Source: Oscheius sp. JU75
Taxonomy: Eukaryota; Nematoda; Chromadorea; Rhabditida; Rhabditidae
NCBI GenBank assembly: GCA_037178855.1
Contig: JASJZC010000002.1
Coordinates: 5,840,501-5,904,500 of the forward strand
Direction: 5' to 3'
DNA length: 64,000 nt
A model generated the notes under the pieces. The model was not told the origin of the DNA, searched no databases, and saw only the letters and a list, made by a program, of their open reading frames with translations. Numbering within the stretch: the stretch's first letter is position 1; each line of letters opens with the position of its first letter. The translations under genes and the position numbers were made by a program. Positions 1 through 11,415 of the stretch are shown piece by piece.

Positions 1-2816
1 GCAAGAGACAGGTCGATCAGTATGACTTGAGAACTGTTGGATCTTTCATCAAAATCTGGTCTTTAAGCTCTTTGGTTTCAGGACACATCATCTAGGGTCA
101 CAACGTTGTAACATTGAATACTCAGCTATAAAACTTAGGGTATGAACAGGCGCGATGATGGATATTTAGCAACTCTATTTACAGCTGTTTGGAAACAGTG
201 GCACAAGACAAACTGAACCACCTGTCGACCTTTTCCTTAAACTCGCAACCTTTTGGACAGAGAACATTCTAGAACAAAAAGTTCAAAAGCTAGTTCAATT
301 ATTAAGAAAGAGGAACTGTCACGTTATTTATAGCTCACGAGGCGAGTACGCACCCCTGTATTGACAGAACTGCCATGAGAAAAGGAGGAGCTGAACAAGC
401 TGAGGGCTCTATTTTTCACACAGAACTATTCTCTGCACAGCGGACGTAACTGGAACGAAAGGGCTTTAAAAATGAGCGGAATGAGTAGAATGAGCAAGGA
501 CATTTTGTCTGATTAGTCCTTAGTCAGACAGAGACAAAACAGGGAAACTGGAGTCAAATATTTTGGATGGCATCTTCCAAACGCAAAACATGTTTTCCTG
601 GTGAGTAAGAGGTGAAAACAGTCAAATACTAAACAGAAGTGAGACTGAAGAAAAATGGCTACGTGCACCGCTCTATTGTTTGTCTAATGGAGCGGGGAGA
701 GCGAGAGAGCATCTCGAGAAAAGAATACTTTAGCCTCTTTAGTTGAGAAAACTTTGGTCTTTAAAACTGTGACATGCGTGAATGTGGCTATAGTAAATGC
801 TAGGCTGCCCTTTTTGTTAGGTCAACTGCGCGTCTGATTCTGGCTCGAGGAATGATGCAAAAAAAGTCTTCTGGAGGAGTTTCATGGACAGACAAACAAA
901 TTACATCAATCCGGGAAATGAACTGGACACTTATTGTTTTGTAGTCGGAGCTCTAACCGACTGAGCTATAAGGGCAAAAGCCGCTCCTATTTTTCCCGAC
1001 ACTTATTTCATGGAGGCACGAAGTAATACAAGACAACAACTATTATGTTCACGGCAGAACTTATGCTATACAATGCGATTTGACTCGACGTGCAAAAAGT
1101 AATTGCAGTCACAAAGTAACTGATAAATTGGCAATTTGGACTTCAGACACATACACAGACTTTTGGCCATTTATAGTCGTTTTCAATCACAAACGATTAG
1201 GCCATGTCTTTAAAGTCACAATGCTCTCATGACAAACAATAGTAAAGAACTAAATATAGCGCAGCCCTAGACGACTACTTGATTTTCTCGCAGCTGCAAC
1301 TTTATTGCGTTTGGAAAGGGAGAGAGCGCGTAATGGCAATAATCCAAGTTGTTTTGGTCACAATTACGACCGGAAACTGCCTCTTGTTATTATGACTTTG
1401 AGGTGAATAGATTAGCCTCTGGGAGCAGCAAAACACATGTCTGGTCAGTCTAAAAACGGTTTTTGTGGAGGAAAGAAAAGAGAGAAAACTCGGCTTTGGA
1501 TGTCGTTTCGACAAGGCATTAGACTTTAATTGGCCAAGGAATAACAGAGCATTCTCCGGCGCAATCAAGAGGAAAGCCGTCGGAAAGAAAGTGTATGGTT
1601 TCGTCATTTTGATGAAAGAGCACAAAAATAGGGAGAGACGAAAAACAATCGGTGAGTACCTGATCCTGTTTGTGATCTAAAGTGCAATCTGACTGTTGTC
1701 GGTTTGAAAGGGTAGAGAAGAGAGTCAAGAGAACATACTGAATTATGCAGATGAGCGGCTGAGACTCTAGAAATTCAAGGCGTGTGAGTGTCTCTCTGGC
1801 AAAAGATGCCGGGGGGGAAGAGGAACGGAATTGCTGAAGTTTGAAGGAGATCCTAATGATGCTCGGGGGAGCTTCCAGTGACTATTGTTACTTAATGGAA
1901 CGACTGATTCGAATCGAGAATTAAGGGGAGTCTTCTGGAGTAACAAGGGTCTGTTTCAATAAAAGGAACTAATCGGTTACTCTCCTGTCTTTGTTTGCAA
2001 ATCTGACAGGGTTGACTCTTCTTCTCGTCAACTCTAAATGTTGCCTTGTTTTATCTGAGACAACCTATAGCTTTCAACACTCTCAAGGGTGTGGAAACAG
2101 TATAAAGTTTTCAGAATGATAGGCTCTGTATTTCATATAGAATTACGAAAAAGAGTTCAAATGAGACGACCACTGATCTAAGGATGAGACTGTATGACTG
2201 TATTCAGTTCCATCACGTCAGACAGACACACACAAACATCCCACGCTTGTCATAGGCAAAGATAGCTAGATCTTTGAGTCAAGTTAGCCGAGGATACTTC
2301 CTCGCTAATCGGAACTTTTCCTCAATTGACTTTCTCTAGATCACTGTGTGAAGGGTGTGAGAAGACCTATTGAAAGACCTACCTGTCAAGTTTTGTCAGA
2401 CTCGTGAAAATCTCAAGTCAGTTCTAAAATGAAAGTAAAGAGTTTCCCAATATCTGGTCATTTGGATCACCAACACAAATAGTAGTTCTGAAATTGTCTT
2501 TAGCAGATTTGAGGATCTCATTGGGGAAGGTGAACTGGAATATTCCAAAATCCGTAAGCTACTAGCAAGCCCAAATAAGAGACATGAAGATGACAATTGA
2601 AAGACCTGACCTCCACTATGAACGAGGTGAAAACGCTCGAGAACAGACGATATTCCCATCTTGAAGCTGGTCTAGTCGAATGACAGACTGTTCGGTGCTG
2701 GTACCCTCGGCACGTTTTCTGACTCAGGATACACCTCCTCACGCTTCCTGGCTAATTTCGTAAAGGGCGCATGTCCCCCAGTCAAAAATATCCTTATGGA
2801 ACTATTTATTCTCGAA
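1..2816. other. No supportable gene; tRNA-like repeat near 0.9 kb
   Basis: No reading frame here has both a family motif and a consistent splice structure. The open frame around 1465-1640 (plus) ends in a usable GTGAGT donor but shows no recognisable domain, so it is not called. The stretch contains the tRNA-like repeat at 872-985 and a short block near 1138-1172 that resembles 59362-59400. Confidence 0.5.
872..985 (-). repeat. tRNA-like (SINE-like) element
   Basis: On the minus strand, 968-950 reads TAGCTCAGTCGGTTAGAGC, a near-perfect tRNA D-arm/A-box. About 30 nt later comes AGTTCATTTCCCGG, a degenerate B-box. The flanks do not form a tRNA acceptor stem, so this is not a functional tRNA gene. 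It continues into a TTTGTTTGTCTGTCC tail that recurs in other repeats of this window. A tRNA-derived SINE is the likely identity (inference). Confidence 0.5.
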
Positions 2817-3061
2817 CTATCGTCCGTACCACTGAGAAGAGTGGTCAGCATAGCCCCAGACTCCATTGTAGTAGGGTCCTGAAAAAGTGTTCTCACATGG
2901 TCAAGTACCAGTAAATACCGTAGCGTTCCCATTGGTTGATTTCAAAGTTAGTCGGGGCTGGCAGACCGTACTTGTTCTTATGGAAAGAGATTTCGTGGTA
3001 GTAGTTACGGTACGATTGATGGGTGTAGAGCGGGGGTAGTCCTCCATTGTAGTACTTGTCC
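2817..3061 (-). CDS. Tyr/Gly/Asn-rich small protein, 3' exons (5' end not found)
   Basis: Two exons fit in frame on minus: 3061-2919 and 2878-2817, separated by a 40-nt GT-AG intron (GTATTT..TTTCAG). The 47 codons of the first give a tyrosine-rich stretch beginning DKYYNGGLPPLY and ending NQWERY. The second adds GPYYNGVWGYADHSSQWYGR and a stop. YYNG occurs once in each exon, which suggests an internal repeat. An acceptor (CGTTTAG) precedes the first exon, so a signal-peptide exon should lie upstream, but I could not place it. Composition resembles nematode secreted Tyr/Gly-rich peptides or cuticle-associated proteins; that is a composition argument, not homology. The neighbouring gene at 3396-3583 has the same orientation and style. 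Confidence 0.45.
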
Positions 3062-3156
3062 CTAAACGAGGAAGTTTCGAAGGTCGAAGCTTACATTGTA
3101 AGGCCACTATGAACTAGAGCCAAACTTCACGGCTGAGAAGGGGAGAGAGATGAAAA

Positions 3157-3284
3157 TTGTTCTTGTTACGGATGAGAAAGCTCCGATACAGTACGGTTTC
3201 AAAATCTTATAAGATTTCTGAGACGCCAAAGAGATTGAAAAGTTTTCTCGTGGCCCAGATTGTTCTTGTTACGGATGAGAAAGT
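3157..3284. repeat. 25-nt direct duplication
   Basis: The string ATTGTTCTTGTTACGGATGAGAAAG occurs at about 3158 and again at about 3260 with no mismatch across its core. The sequences between the copies are unrelated. It lies upstream (on minus) of the Tyr-rich exons, so it could be a duplicated promoter or splice element, or a remnant of a short tandem event. Confidence 0.6.
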
Positions 3285-3395
3285 TTCAAGCTGGGGAAAC
3301 CTAATAAGAAGTTAAATAGTTACTGCCAGACAATAGCAATTGGCAGCCAGTAGCTCGAGATCACAGACAGAGAGACACGCCTCAACTTGACAGAA

Positions 3396-3583
3396 CTAAA
3401 AGCACCTATAGAATCCAAAACTATCAAAGCCGCCGTTTGTAGGTCCAATGCCGTGAGGTCCATAGCTGTAGTTGTTGGTGAACCCGTTCCTCTTTACCCT
3501 AAATAAAACTGTATTTGGAAAAGTGTAAACCACCTTAAGCCGATGACTATCGTAGCTAAGGTGGGAATAATCAGCCATCGCAT
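3396..3583 (-). CDS. Small secreted peptide precursor with dibasic site
   Basis: Exon 1 (3583-3534) begins MRWLIIPTLATIVIG, a short hydrophobic signal sequence. A 35-nt intron (GTGGTT..TTTTAG, 3533-3499) joins in phase to exon 2 (3498-3396), giving about 50 residues in total. After the signal comes VKR, a dibasic Lys-Arg of the kind used by prohormone convertases. The C-terminal peptide is rich in Asn, Gly and Tyr (NGFTNNYSYGPHGIG, then FDSFGFYRCF-stop). Precursors of this layout are typical of nematode neuropeptide-like or antimicrobial peptides, but no specific family is recognised. The intron is very short, yet 36-nt introns are also seen in the PINK1 gene here, so it is acceptable. The start is the only ATG that gives a signal peptide. 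Confidence 0.5.
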
Positions 3584-3679
3584 GTTGATGATGAGATGTT
3601 CAAGTTGCCGTCTCTCTGCGGGAACCTGCCCTGCAACGGGTTGTAGCTGGCATGAAAACACCTGAAGGACATATTTCAC

Positions 3680-4504
3680 CTCCTAACCCTAATTCTGCGC
3701 AGTCAGATTTAAAATTCAGACTTTTCACGATGTGTGTCTCGGGGGAAATGCATATTAAAGGAGGGTCTGGGTGAGGTGGACTTCTAGTCTTCACGGTTCA
3801 CCGACTCGTTACTGGCTTATTTGTGACCCAAAGAGCTCTTATCATCTATTCACCTGCTGCAGCCTTTGCTGACATCATTTTGTCAGCCTTAGTCCTGCAC
3901 CTACTCTACCCTAGTCCGCCTGTTCATCTCTTATGCACCGCTCATGTTTTCTTCCTTGTCAATCTGTCCCTGCCTCCAGCGGCAGTCTTCATCGCGGTCT
4001 TCCACCCTTGTCTTTCTTCTTCGTCAAACTGTCAATCTGGTCCTGTTTCTGTTTAACTGACCATGACAACATTTCACCACGTTATCTGCGTTTCTGTCTT
4101 CTTGAACTGTTCAGTGTCATGTACTGACTCTCTACCCAGAACTGTCATATGGTACCTGACAGAACCGGTGACTCTCCCCATGTTAATTTCGGGTTCCATG
4201 GTACGGAAAAGTAATTTAGATCCGGAAAATTTGTCAAAAGTAATTCCAATTTTGTAAAAACAACTTTGAATAACAGAAATGCTAGCTTTTCTTTCAAAAT
4301 GGATATTGTTAGGATATGTATTCAAAGAAAAAAGTTTCAAAAAAGAAAATCCAGAGGCTCGCCTTTATTGTTCTTGCTACACTTCGATACACATACATAA
4401 AACAGTGCCGCTCCTCCGTTGTATTGCAAATACATACCAATCTTCTCGTCGGCTCCAGGGCTCCAGTGCAGTCCTCTTAATGGCGTCTACTTGACTGTGT
4501 TCAG
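3680..4504. other. Cornichon upstream region, exon 1 not located
   Basis: The first exon of the cornichon gene (one transmembrane segment) should lie here or further left. The plus frame at 3811-4055 is long and hydrophobic, but it is built from CT-rich CTGTC-like sequence and does not resemble cornichon TM1, so it is not assigned. No other gene is seen. Confidence 0.4.
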
Positions 4505-4859
4505 CCAGGCTCAGTTGGATCACATGCTCACTGACAATATGACCCATGTCGACACTTGTAAGAGTCTCAATTTGGCTGCCCTCATTGCCATTGTCATTCA
4601 GCTCGTACTGACACTACTCTTTTTCACCAACCACTTCTACCTTTTCCTTTGGTATCTCCCAATGCTCTGTTTCAACGTATATCAAGACTATTCGAGGGAG
4701 ATCAGTTCCGGCTGGGGGCTCTACCATCCGACGAGTATACTGCGGAAGCAACAGCTGATTCGAATGAGGAAAATCTTCATTGGCAAGATGGTCTTCTATT
4801 CGTGTATTGTCGTTCTTTACGGGTTTCTTGCCATGGGAAATATTGTTCGGATTTTGTGA
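4505..4859 (+). CDS. Cornichon family ER cargo receptor, C-terminal exon
   Basis: The exon encodes most of a cornichon protein. It has a DTCKSLN block matching the C-x-x-LN element that follows TM1 in CNIH proteins, then a hydrophobic segment and the WYLPMLCFNVYQDY block (family: LNLPVATWNIYRY). Next is GWGLYHPTSIL, aligning with the G-x-(Y/F)-DPT motif, and a last hydrophobic helix ending NIVRIL-stop. The gap between the C-x-x-LN block and the last helix fits the CNIH4/Erv14 type better than the longer AMPA-receptor-type CNIH2/3. Cornichons cycle between ER and Golgi and load membrane cargo into COPII vesicles. The exact acceptor is uncertain (TTCAG at 4504, or AG at 4508 or 4514), and the TM1 exon was not found. 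Family call is firm; subtype is inference. Confidence 0.75.
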
Positions 4860-7800
4860 ATAATGGACAATGACAATGAAACGGTTATATACTGCTAAAG
4901 GGTTGCATATATACTTAGTCTTGAGATGTCACTGTCTCTTCCTTGTTTAGTAGAAGCAGAAGATAGGAGACAACTAGTCCAATCTGTTTGTCTAGTCCAA
5001 CTTTTTAAGTCACTTTTCATCTCTGCATATTTGTAGGCACCAGTCTCTTGACCATGATAAGAGTTGGTGCGCAGTTGTTCTGCCTTACATCAAGTCAAAG
5101 CTCACAAAGTAGTCTCTGTTCGAGTCTCGCATTTTCAAACTTTGCTCGGTCAATCTTCAACCTACATTTTGTCTTTTTTGTCTTATCAATTTGTTTTCAC
5201 TGTTAGTGAATATTAGTGCGAGTCACTTCTGACTATTGTTCGACGAGTTTTGCTGACTTCACAAAACTCTGTATTCTTCTGCAAAACATCGGATCTATTG
5301 TTGACTGACCTTCTGCCGAAACACGCAAGTAATCGGATCCCCGGGCAACTGCCCCAAAGAAAATGATCCAGAAGGCGCTCCTCCAAGTAGAGCTTCTACA
5401 ATTTCAGCATTTCCCCTCTTCCTTAATGGGTCGACTAATTCTGATGTTCCTAGAAACCTATTACATTAATAAGAATCCAAGAATAGCTCGTGTAAGCTCT
5501 TAATATTTCAGGCGAGCTCTGTGTCCGCTCGACCGTTTGGGAAAACTCTCTTTCCAAAAGAGACATGGCTCGCGGACTGACAGCGCCATATGTGCCATTT
5601 CTTCTAATGCCGTCGCATGCAAATTCGTCCGAGCGATTAATCCCATCAGAGTCAGGCCGACTAACTCCTCACTCCACTGACTCATCCCCTCCTATATAAG
5701 ACGAAGAGGCCTATAATTTTATACTTTCCGACGAGAGAAATAGGTGTAGGCGAGGAGGCTCATTTGGACGGCTTGATGACCCTTTTCGGCCTCTTTTCAA
5801 GCTGTCCCCTTGACGTCTGCTCGCATCAGAAGAAGCCGTAAATTACGTGTTGGGGCTTTGTTTTTGCTTCTTTTGGCACATAAGCTTTGCGTATTTTGCT
5901 CGCATTTGATCGTGGGCAGTCCGGTCAGAATTTGCATACTGTTACTAGTGTTTTTTGTTCAATGACTCAGTAATACTTTGTCAAACAACAATTTGTTTGA
6001 CTTTTGTCCAAAACATTTACCATCTTATTTCTTGGAAGTTTTTCAAAAGGTTAAGTGGACTATAGAACATCCGCTTAGAACTGTCTAATACAGAAACAGA
6101 CAGCTGGGTTTTACATCTTATTGGGCTTGTATTTAGGTTACAGTACCTTGACGTTTTGGCTTGACAAGTTAGAGCCTGTGAAGACCATGTACTTCCGAGA
6201 AGTTTACCCATATTCTGTTAAGCTCTCACGCCAGTTTGTGACAGCTGAACGTCGAAAAAATAGGTTGACTAGCTGAAGACAGATGGATTAGAGCCTTTTT
6301 GACAGATGCAAGTGGATGGAAAATAAGAGTAGAAGCTGTTGCAATCCGGAGCTTTAGAACATTCTATTCATAGATGTATTCATACAATGAGCATGACATG
6401 TTTTCCGTCTTTCAACAGCCTAAATTCGCTAATTTTCCCTTCCCAGTCCCATGTCTTCCCTCCCTCCAACATCTATGTCATTGTACAAAAATCTTTTCTC
6501 GTCGTCTCCTGACATGGAAACCAGCTGGCGACATAATCGTTGCCAATTCGTGCGAGAAGAGCATGGAGTGAAAAAGTAGCTCGGGTAATTGTTTGCCCAG
6601 CAGCAGCCTTTCCGATACCTATATTTCCCTAATCGGCGCTCCGGCTGCACCTGTTTTCATTTTCATTGTTTCCTGTCCGTCCAACTCGCTCTCGAGAGCC
6701 ACGTAAATGGCAGCAGTCGCCCCAGGAGCCTATAGAATGTCCACCTTCATTAGCATTCTGAGCTGCTGTATGTGGGCTCACATTTCACCCCAGTCGGCTG
6801 GCAGGACAAATCAGAGTCCAATGACCCCTTTCTCTTCGCTTTTTGGGGAACTTTCCCAGATTTTGGCACTCTCTCGATGTTCATTCAACGTCTGGCGATA
6901 ATAACAGTTCATCGCAAGCTATTACTCTCGGCTACAGTTTCATTTTTTGTTTTCCATTTTGTCTCCTTTTTTTGACTAACTATCAAATACTAGAAGTTTT
7001 ATTTATGATCCACTGGCACAGTGTCTCTCATCCTTTTCGACTTTCCTGTCCTTCTAAAAAACACTGCTTCTGCCCTTGTCAGAATGATAGCATCTTGGTC
7101 TACCCGATGACTTGAACTCTTGTCCACTTAGTTGCTCACATGTAAATCCAAATTATTAAGCAAAATAATGTGTGATTGACTCTGTCTCTGCACATGCCCA
7201 CGATATAAAAGCAAAAAGTTGTAAATTGGAAACATTTAGTCGATGCAACACTTTTTTTCGAAGTACAATTTAGAATTCTTTTCGCTTCTAGAAGGCGACA
7301 GGGCTATCTTGGACTGGTTGACAGAGCTGGAGAGGATGATGACAGATGACTAGGTATAAGCAGCTTATTTTGAATTGAAGCACTGGACGGACGGAAGACG
7401 GTTCCGAAATTTTGGTGGTTCAAATAATGGATTCAAGCCAAAGCTCAATAGACTGAAAACTTCAATGATTAGCTGGAAACTGCCTTTTGTAGTTATTAGG
7501 TCTGAAGAACTGAAATTCTAGCTATGACTCAGATTTTCGCTCTGTATCCTTTGTGCTGTCGAGTGTGCTTCTCAGTCACCTTGTCTTCCGGTCACACTCT
7601 TTTCACAAAGGGAGAACTCAGTCGAGCATAGCCTTTTCAGCTCCTAATTTCCGAAAAGTGGTACTAAAGCAGAGCGAAAAAAAGAGAGTTCAGACCTATC
7701 CTTCCCTCTAATCAACCTCCTCTCTCTCTCGTCTACGCCGTGGGAATTGTCATTTGCGTTGCGTTCCCTCGCGCAAGGGCGGGAAGGCGGAGCGAGACCA

Positions 7801-8754
7801 TAAAGAGTGAGGGAGTCCCCTCTTTCTCTTTCTCTCATGTCACTTGCGCGTTCTGTCCGGAAATTATCTTTCTGTTTGTTCCATGATTCTTCTGTTTGAT
7901 TATCAAATCCGCGAGACGAGAGACCACCGAGTTCGAGGGAGGCTTTTTGCTCTTTACTGGGGCCTGGGTATCAGGTTGCTCCGAGTACTCTCTTCTACTA
8001 GCAGACTCTGTTATTGCTTCTGAATTTGTCCTAGTCTCTCTAATACAGCCCTTTTGTTCTCTGGAAGTTTCGTACTGTCCCTCTAACTCCCAGGGTGTTC
8101 TTGTCTTATCTTCCATTCCAGGCTACAGTATCGGTACGAATTTTGCTGTGGGACCCAATAAAGAAGGGTGCTTCTCCTGTGATAACAATTTCTTTTTGCA
8201 TGCTCGATACTGACAGGTCGTGGCAAATTACATTGCAAGGCTTCTTTATACCCCGTAGGCGGAATTTTTAACACAATATCTCAAAAGAGTAGTAAATATG
8301 CATCAGAATGCTTGATTGCTTACTCTCATCCCTTGCTTTTTCATCGAAAAGCTCCTCAAATCCTCCTGTGGAGAGCTCTCTCTTTAGAGAAACTCATCAA
8401 AAACAAAGTCCCGGGGGTCGAGTCCAAAGACGTCAGGGCTATTATTCTTCACGTAGTTTATCTGACTCGAATCTCTTAGAGGGAACCTTGTTCCTCCTCA
8501 CGCACAGCATAGTGTTCGAAATTTATGTTTGCTAAGAGGCGAGGAGCCGGTTTCGGTCGTTCCTTTTCGTCCCTCGGAAGCGGTCGTCCTTGTTTTCGTG
8601 TACTTTTGACACCTAACGCCTCGCAGCCATTATAGTCCCGCCTAATTACCCTCAAGACTAGGTGACAGATGGCTCTCTTTCCCGTATGCCATTGACGCAA
8701 TTCCTTTATCCTCGGCTGCCTGGCAACGTCTGAAAGAAATACGAGGTTTCAGAA
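4860..8754. other. Gene-poor intergenic region
   Basis: No supportable gene. A TATATAAG box lies at 5693-5700 on plus, but no coding exon with signal peptide or domain was found downstream. The region is rich in short GACAG/CTGTC words, as is much of the non-coding DNA in this window. Confidence 0.45.
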
Positions 8755-11415
8755 ATGCAACGTCTTCACTGCTGGTTTGATCAGCTCACTCTGAGAAGAT
8801 CCAGAAGACGAGAGAGTAAGAGAGAAACTACAACTAGGAGAGGAGCAAGTGTGGCTGCAAACTGTCGTCTGGCTGAGGAGAGAAAACTCAAGCCTATTCC
8901 TATCCCCAGTATTCAGCCCAAACAGAGACAGGTACAGTTTTTGTTTGGCTTAGAGAGTGACAGAATGACGGAGCTACAGACTGCCAGTGACAGACAGGGG
9001 ACACTCCCATTCAGCTATAACAGCAACAGATACTTTATCCCCATTTCTAGTTCAGAAAGAGAGATGGGATAAGAGGGACTGATCGACATGTAGAGACAGA
9101 GCAAGTCTGCTAAAAACTCATCCCAATTTCTAGGGTATCCGAACAAATCCTTGGCTCTACACCAGCTATCCACCAGGCAAGAAGACGAATTCCCAATATG
9201 GTCAATGTAAGAGCCCCATCCATATCTGAAAAGTTCCATTTTCAGATGACGACCTGGGGCATTCCCTGGACCGAAGAAGACCTCCGACCCTTGGGGTCTC
9301 TCGTCTAGATGAAAGCACTTGTTCATCTGGCTACGGGAGTCAGGACTGCAGGTACTGTATTCGTTTTCCGAATTAGGGATGACGACGACGATAGCCCAAA
9401 CATTTAGAGCCGAGTGTCTAATGCGCGAATGCAATTAGCTTGGAGCCAAAATGCAATAGCGATCCGTCCAGATTGCGGCTACGTTGGCCTAATGCTGCGC
9501 AATCAGAGCTCGCGCGAACGGAGGAAGGGAAGAGGAAGAGGAGTCCGGATATGCTAATGACTCCTTAGGAATATTTGCTAATGATGAGTTAGAGTGAGTG
9601 AGTAGGGGTGGGAACAATTGGTTAGGCTTTTACACTTCTAGAGGGACGAGCTGATACCGTACCCAGCGGAATTTCTTCTCCAAGACTGTCAAAGTTCTTG
9701 ACAGAACCCGCACTGTTCCCGCAGTACAATTTTGAGATAAAATCCAGGGTTTTGACACGAGCTTACTGATTTTCGACAGTCAGGCGAGGTCTGACAGCTG
9801 CTGTGACTAACTGACAGGTTGACAGCCACTGTTGGTCTCTACCAGAAACAGTTTGCTGACCCCATGACTCTAACTTATGCAACCAGATCACTCCGAGCCC
9901 ATAAATCCCTTCAATTCTAAGCTGGCAGGTGCTGTCAGCTTATCCCGATGACGATCTCATCTCCTCTCGTCTGCTGTGCATTAGAGACTGAGAGAGTACG
10001 TTCCTCGAGCCACTTCAGTCGCTCACAATTAAAGGAACGCACACACAATTAGAGAAGGACCGCTGATTGCGCAAGTGCCGACACAGAAAGAGCTTGCGCT
10101 TACGAGATTACGAAAGTGTGAATGTGACGGAATTTGCAGTCCGGACTCGTCTATTCATCAGCCTGTGTGGCAACAAAACACTTGGAACAAGAAAAAGCCA
10201 GTCAGAGAGTCCTGGAACGACGAGTATGGGAGTTTCCTGGAAGAGCCGGATGGGATATATGACAATATCTACGATGAGCACATTTACCACGAGCTGGAGG
10301 TGAATTTAGGTTAAGAAAGGGGATAAGGCTCATTTCAGGCAATCTGCCGTCGTCCACCGGAGCGCTCCTACAGTTCGGACTGCATCTCTTGTGATTCTCC
10401 TCAGCCCAGGGCCGATTCCCCAATCTATGCCCAGCCGTGGAGTAATCACTGGACACAGGCACAGCCGATAGCCGCCTGTCAGCCAATGGTCGTAAGAAAT
10501 CAGTCCTTCCAGGTGAGTCGAGAGTTGGCCTTTTCGATTTGAAGACAGTCAGCCTGTCTCTCCCCTACTGTCTCGAAATCATATACACTACACCAGCTAC
10601 TGAAGGCAGCTTCACAACCCTTTAGTCTTTTTAACTGGCTTCTTCGCCGCTTCCCCAGCAACAGAAGTTTTCTTTACAGCTGACTTGTCCCTTGACATGA
10701 AAGAACTTGTCAGCTTTTTTGGGTGTTAGTATTGACATGCAATTGTGCGAACGCCATTGCACTTTAGTAAAGAAAGCCAGTATGGGAGCGATAGACTCAA
10801 CTGAACTAGAACAGTGACCGAACTCTTTCGGACATTCATACAGTAATGATTCAACGGTAAATCAAGTTTCAGACCCCTCGACGCTTTCTCCCAGCTAGAC
10901 CAGCCTCTCCCATCTACGCTACTCCTTACTGTCAACCGGAGCCATCCTCGTCCTACCCCAAATCCTTCCTCTCCCGTCTGGAAAAGGCTCACAAGCGAAC
11001 AGACAGTTGGGACATGGCTCCTCGTCCAGTTCCGGAAACTTTCGAAGCCGCCGAGGAGGAATTCTTGGAGGAACTGGATGCCCAGATAAATGAACTGCAG
11101 GTAGGGAGGTCAAGCGGGGATTACATGCCCCCCCAGCCCCCCAGACATGTGCAATCTGTGTGACGGATGACTCCTCCGGGTCCTCTAATAACTATGCCGA
11201 GCCTCGTGTCTCGGACCAGTCCAATGAGGTCTCCCGAGGGGATGTGATAATGAAATATAGGCCTGGGCTAATTCCGTTACTCTCCCCGGTGAACTATACA
11301 CATGTTTCAGCAACGTTCCGATGAACTGCGTCAACTGGTCGAGAGGGCAAGACAACGTCGTCAAACTTCGTGGAGTCGACCCACTTTGGAATGTACCTTT
11401 GAACTGGATCTCTAA
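8755..11415 (+). CDS. Unrecognised cytoplasmic protein with YxxP and clustered Tyr motifs
   Basis: Exons that join in phase: 8755-8931 (least certain), 10087-10299, 10339-10512, 10873-11100 and 11311-11415, about 265 residues. Exon 1 is Arg-rich. Exon 2 has KCECDGIC and the tyrosine cluster IYDNIYDEHIYHELE. Exon 3 contains SPIYAQP and exon 4 SPIYATP; both are YxxP sites of the type bound by Crk/Nck/Abl-class SH2 domains when phosphorylated (known motif biology; function here is inferred). The C-terminus (EEEFLEELDAQINELQ followed by QRSDELRQLVERARQRR) looks like a short coiled coil. No domain or family is recognised, and no membrane segment is seen. The first two exons are both phase 0, so the link across a 1.1-kb intron is possible but unproven. 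A repeat sits inverted in the intron between exons 3 and 4. An AATAAA lies at 11730. Confidence 0.55.
10592..10778 (-). repeat. Family A dispersed repeat, copy 1 (intronic, inverted)
   Basis: Read on minus it begins CTTTACTAAAGTGCAATGG, then carries AGCTGACAAGTTCTTTCATG, GACAAGTCAGCTG, GAAGCGGCGAAG and GTGAAGCTGCC. The same blocks occur in the same order at 17288-17497 and 17077-17277. It lies in an intron of the YxxP gene. Confidence 0.75.

Noticed and set aside
9015-9434. 139-residue minus-strand open frame with several cysteines
   Set aside because: It is long and not obviously low-complexity, but there is no signal peptide, domain or clear splice context. Random frames of similar length occur elsewhere in this window.
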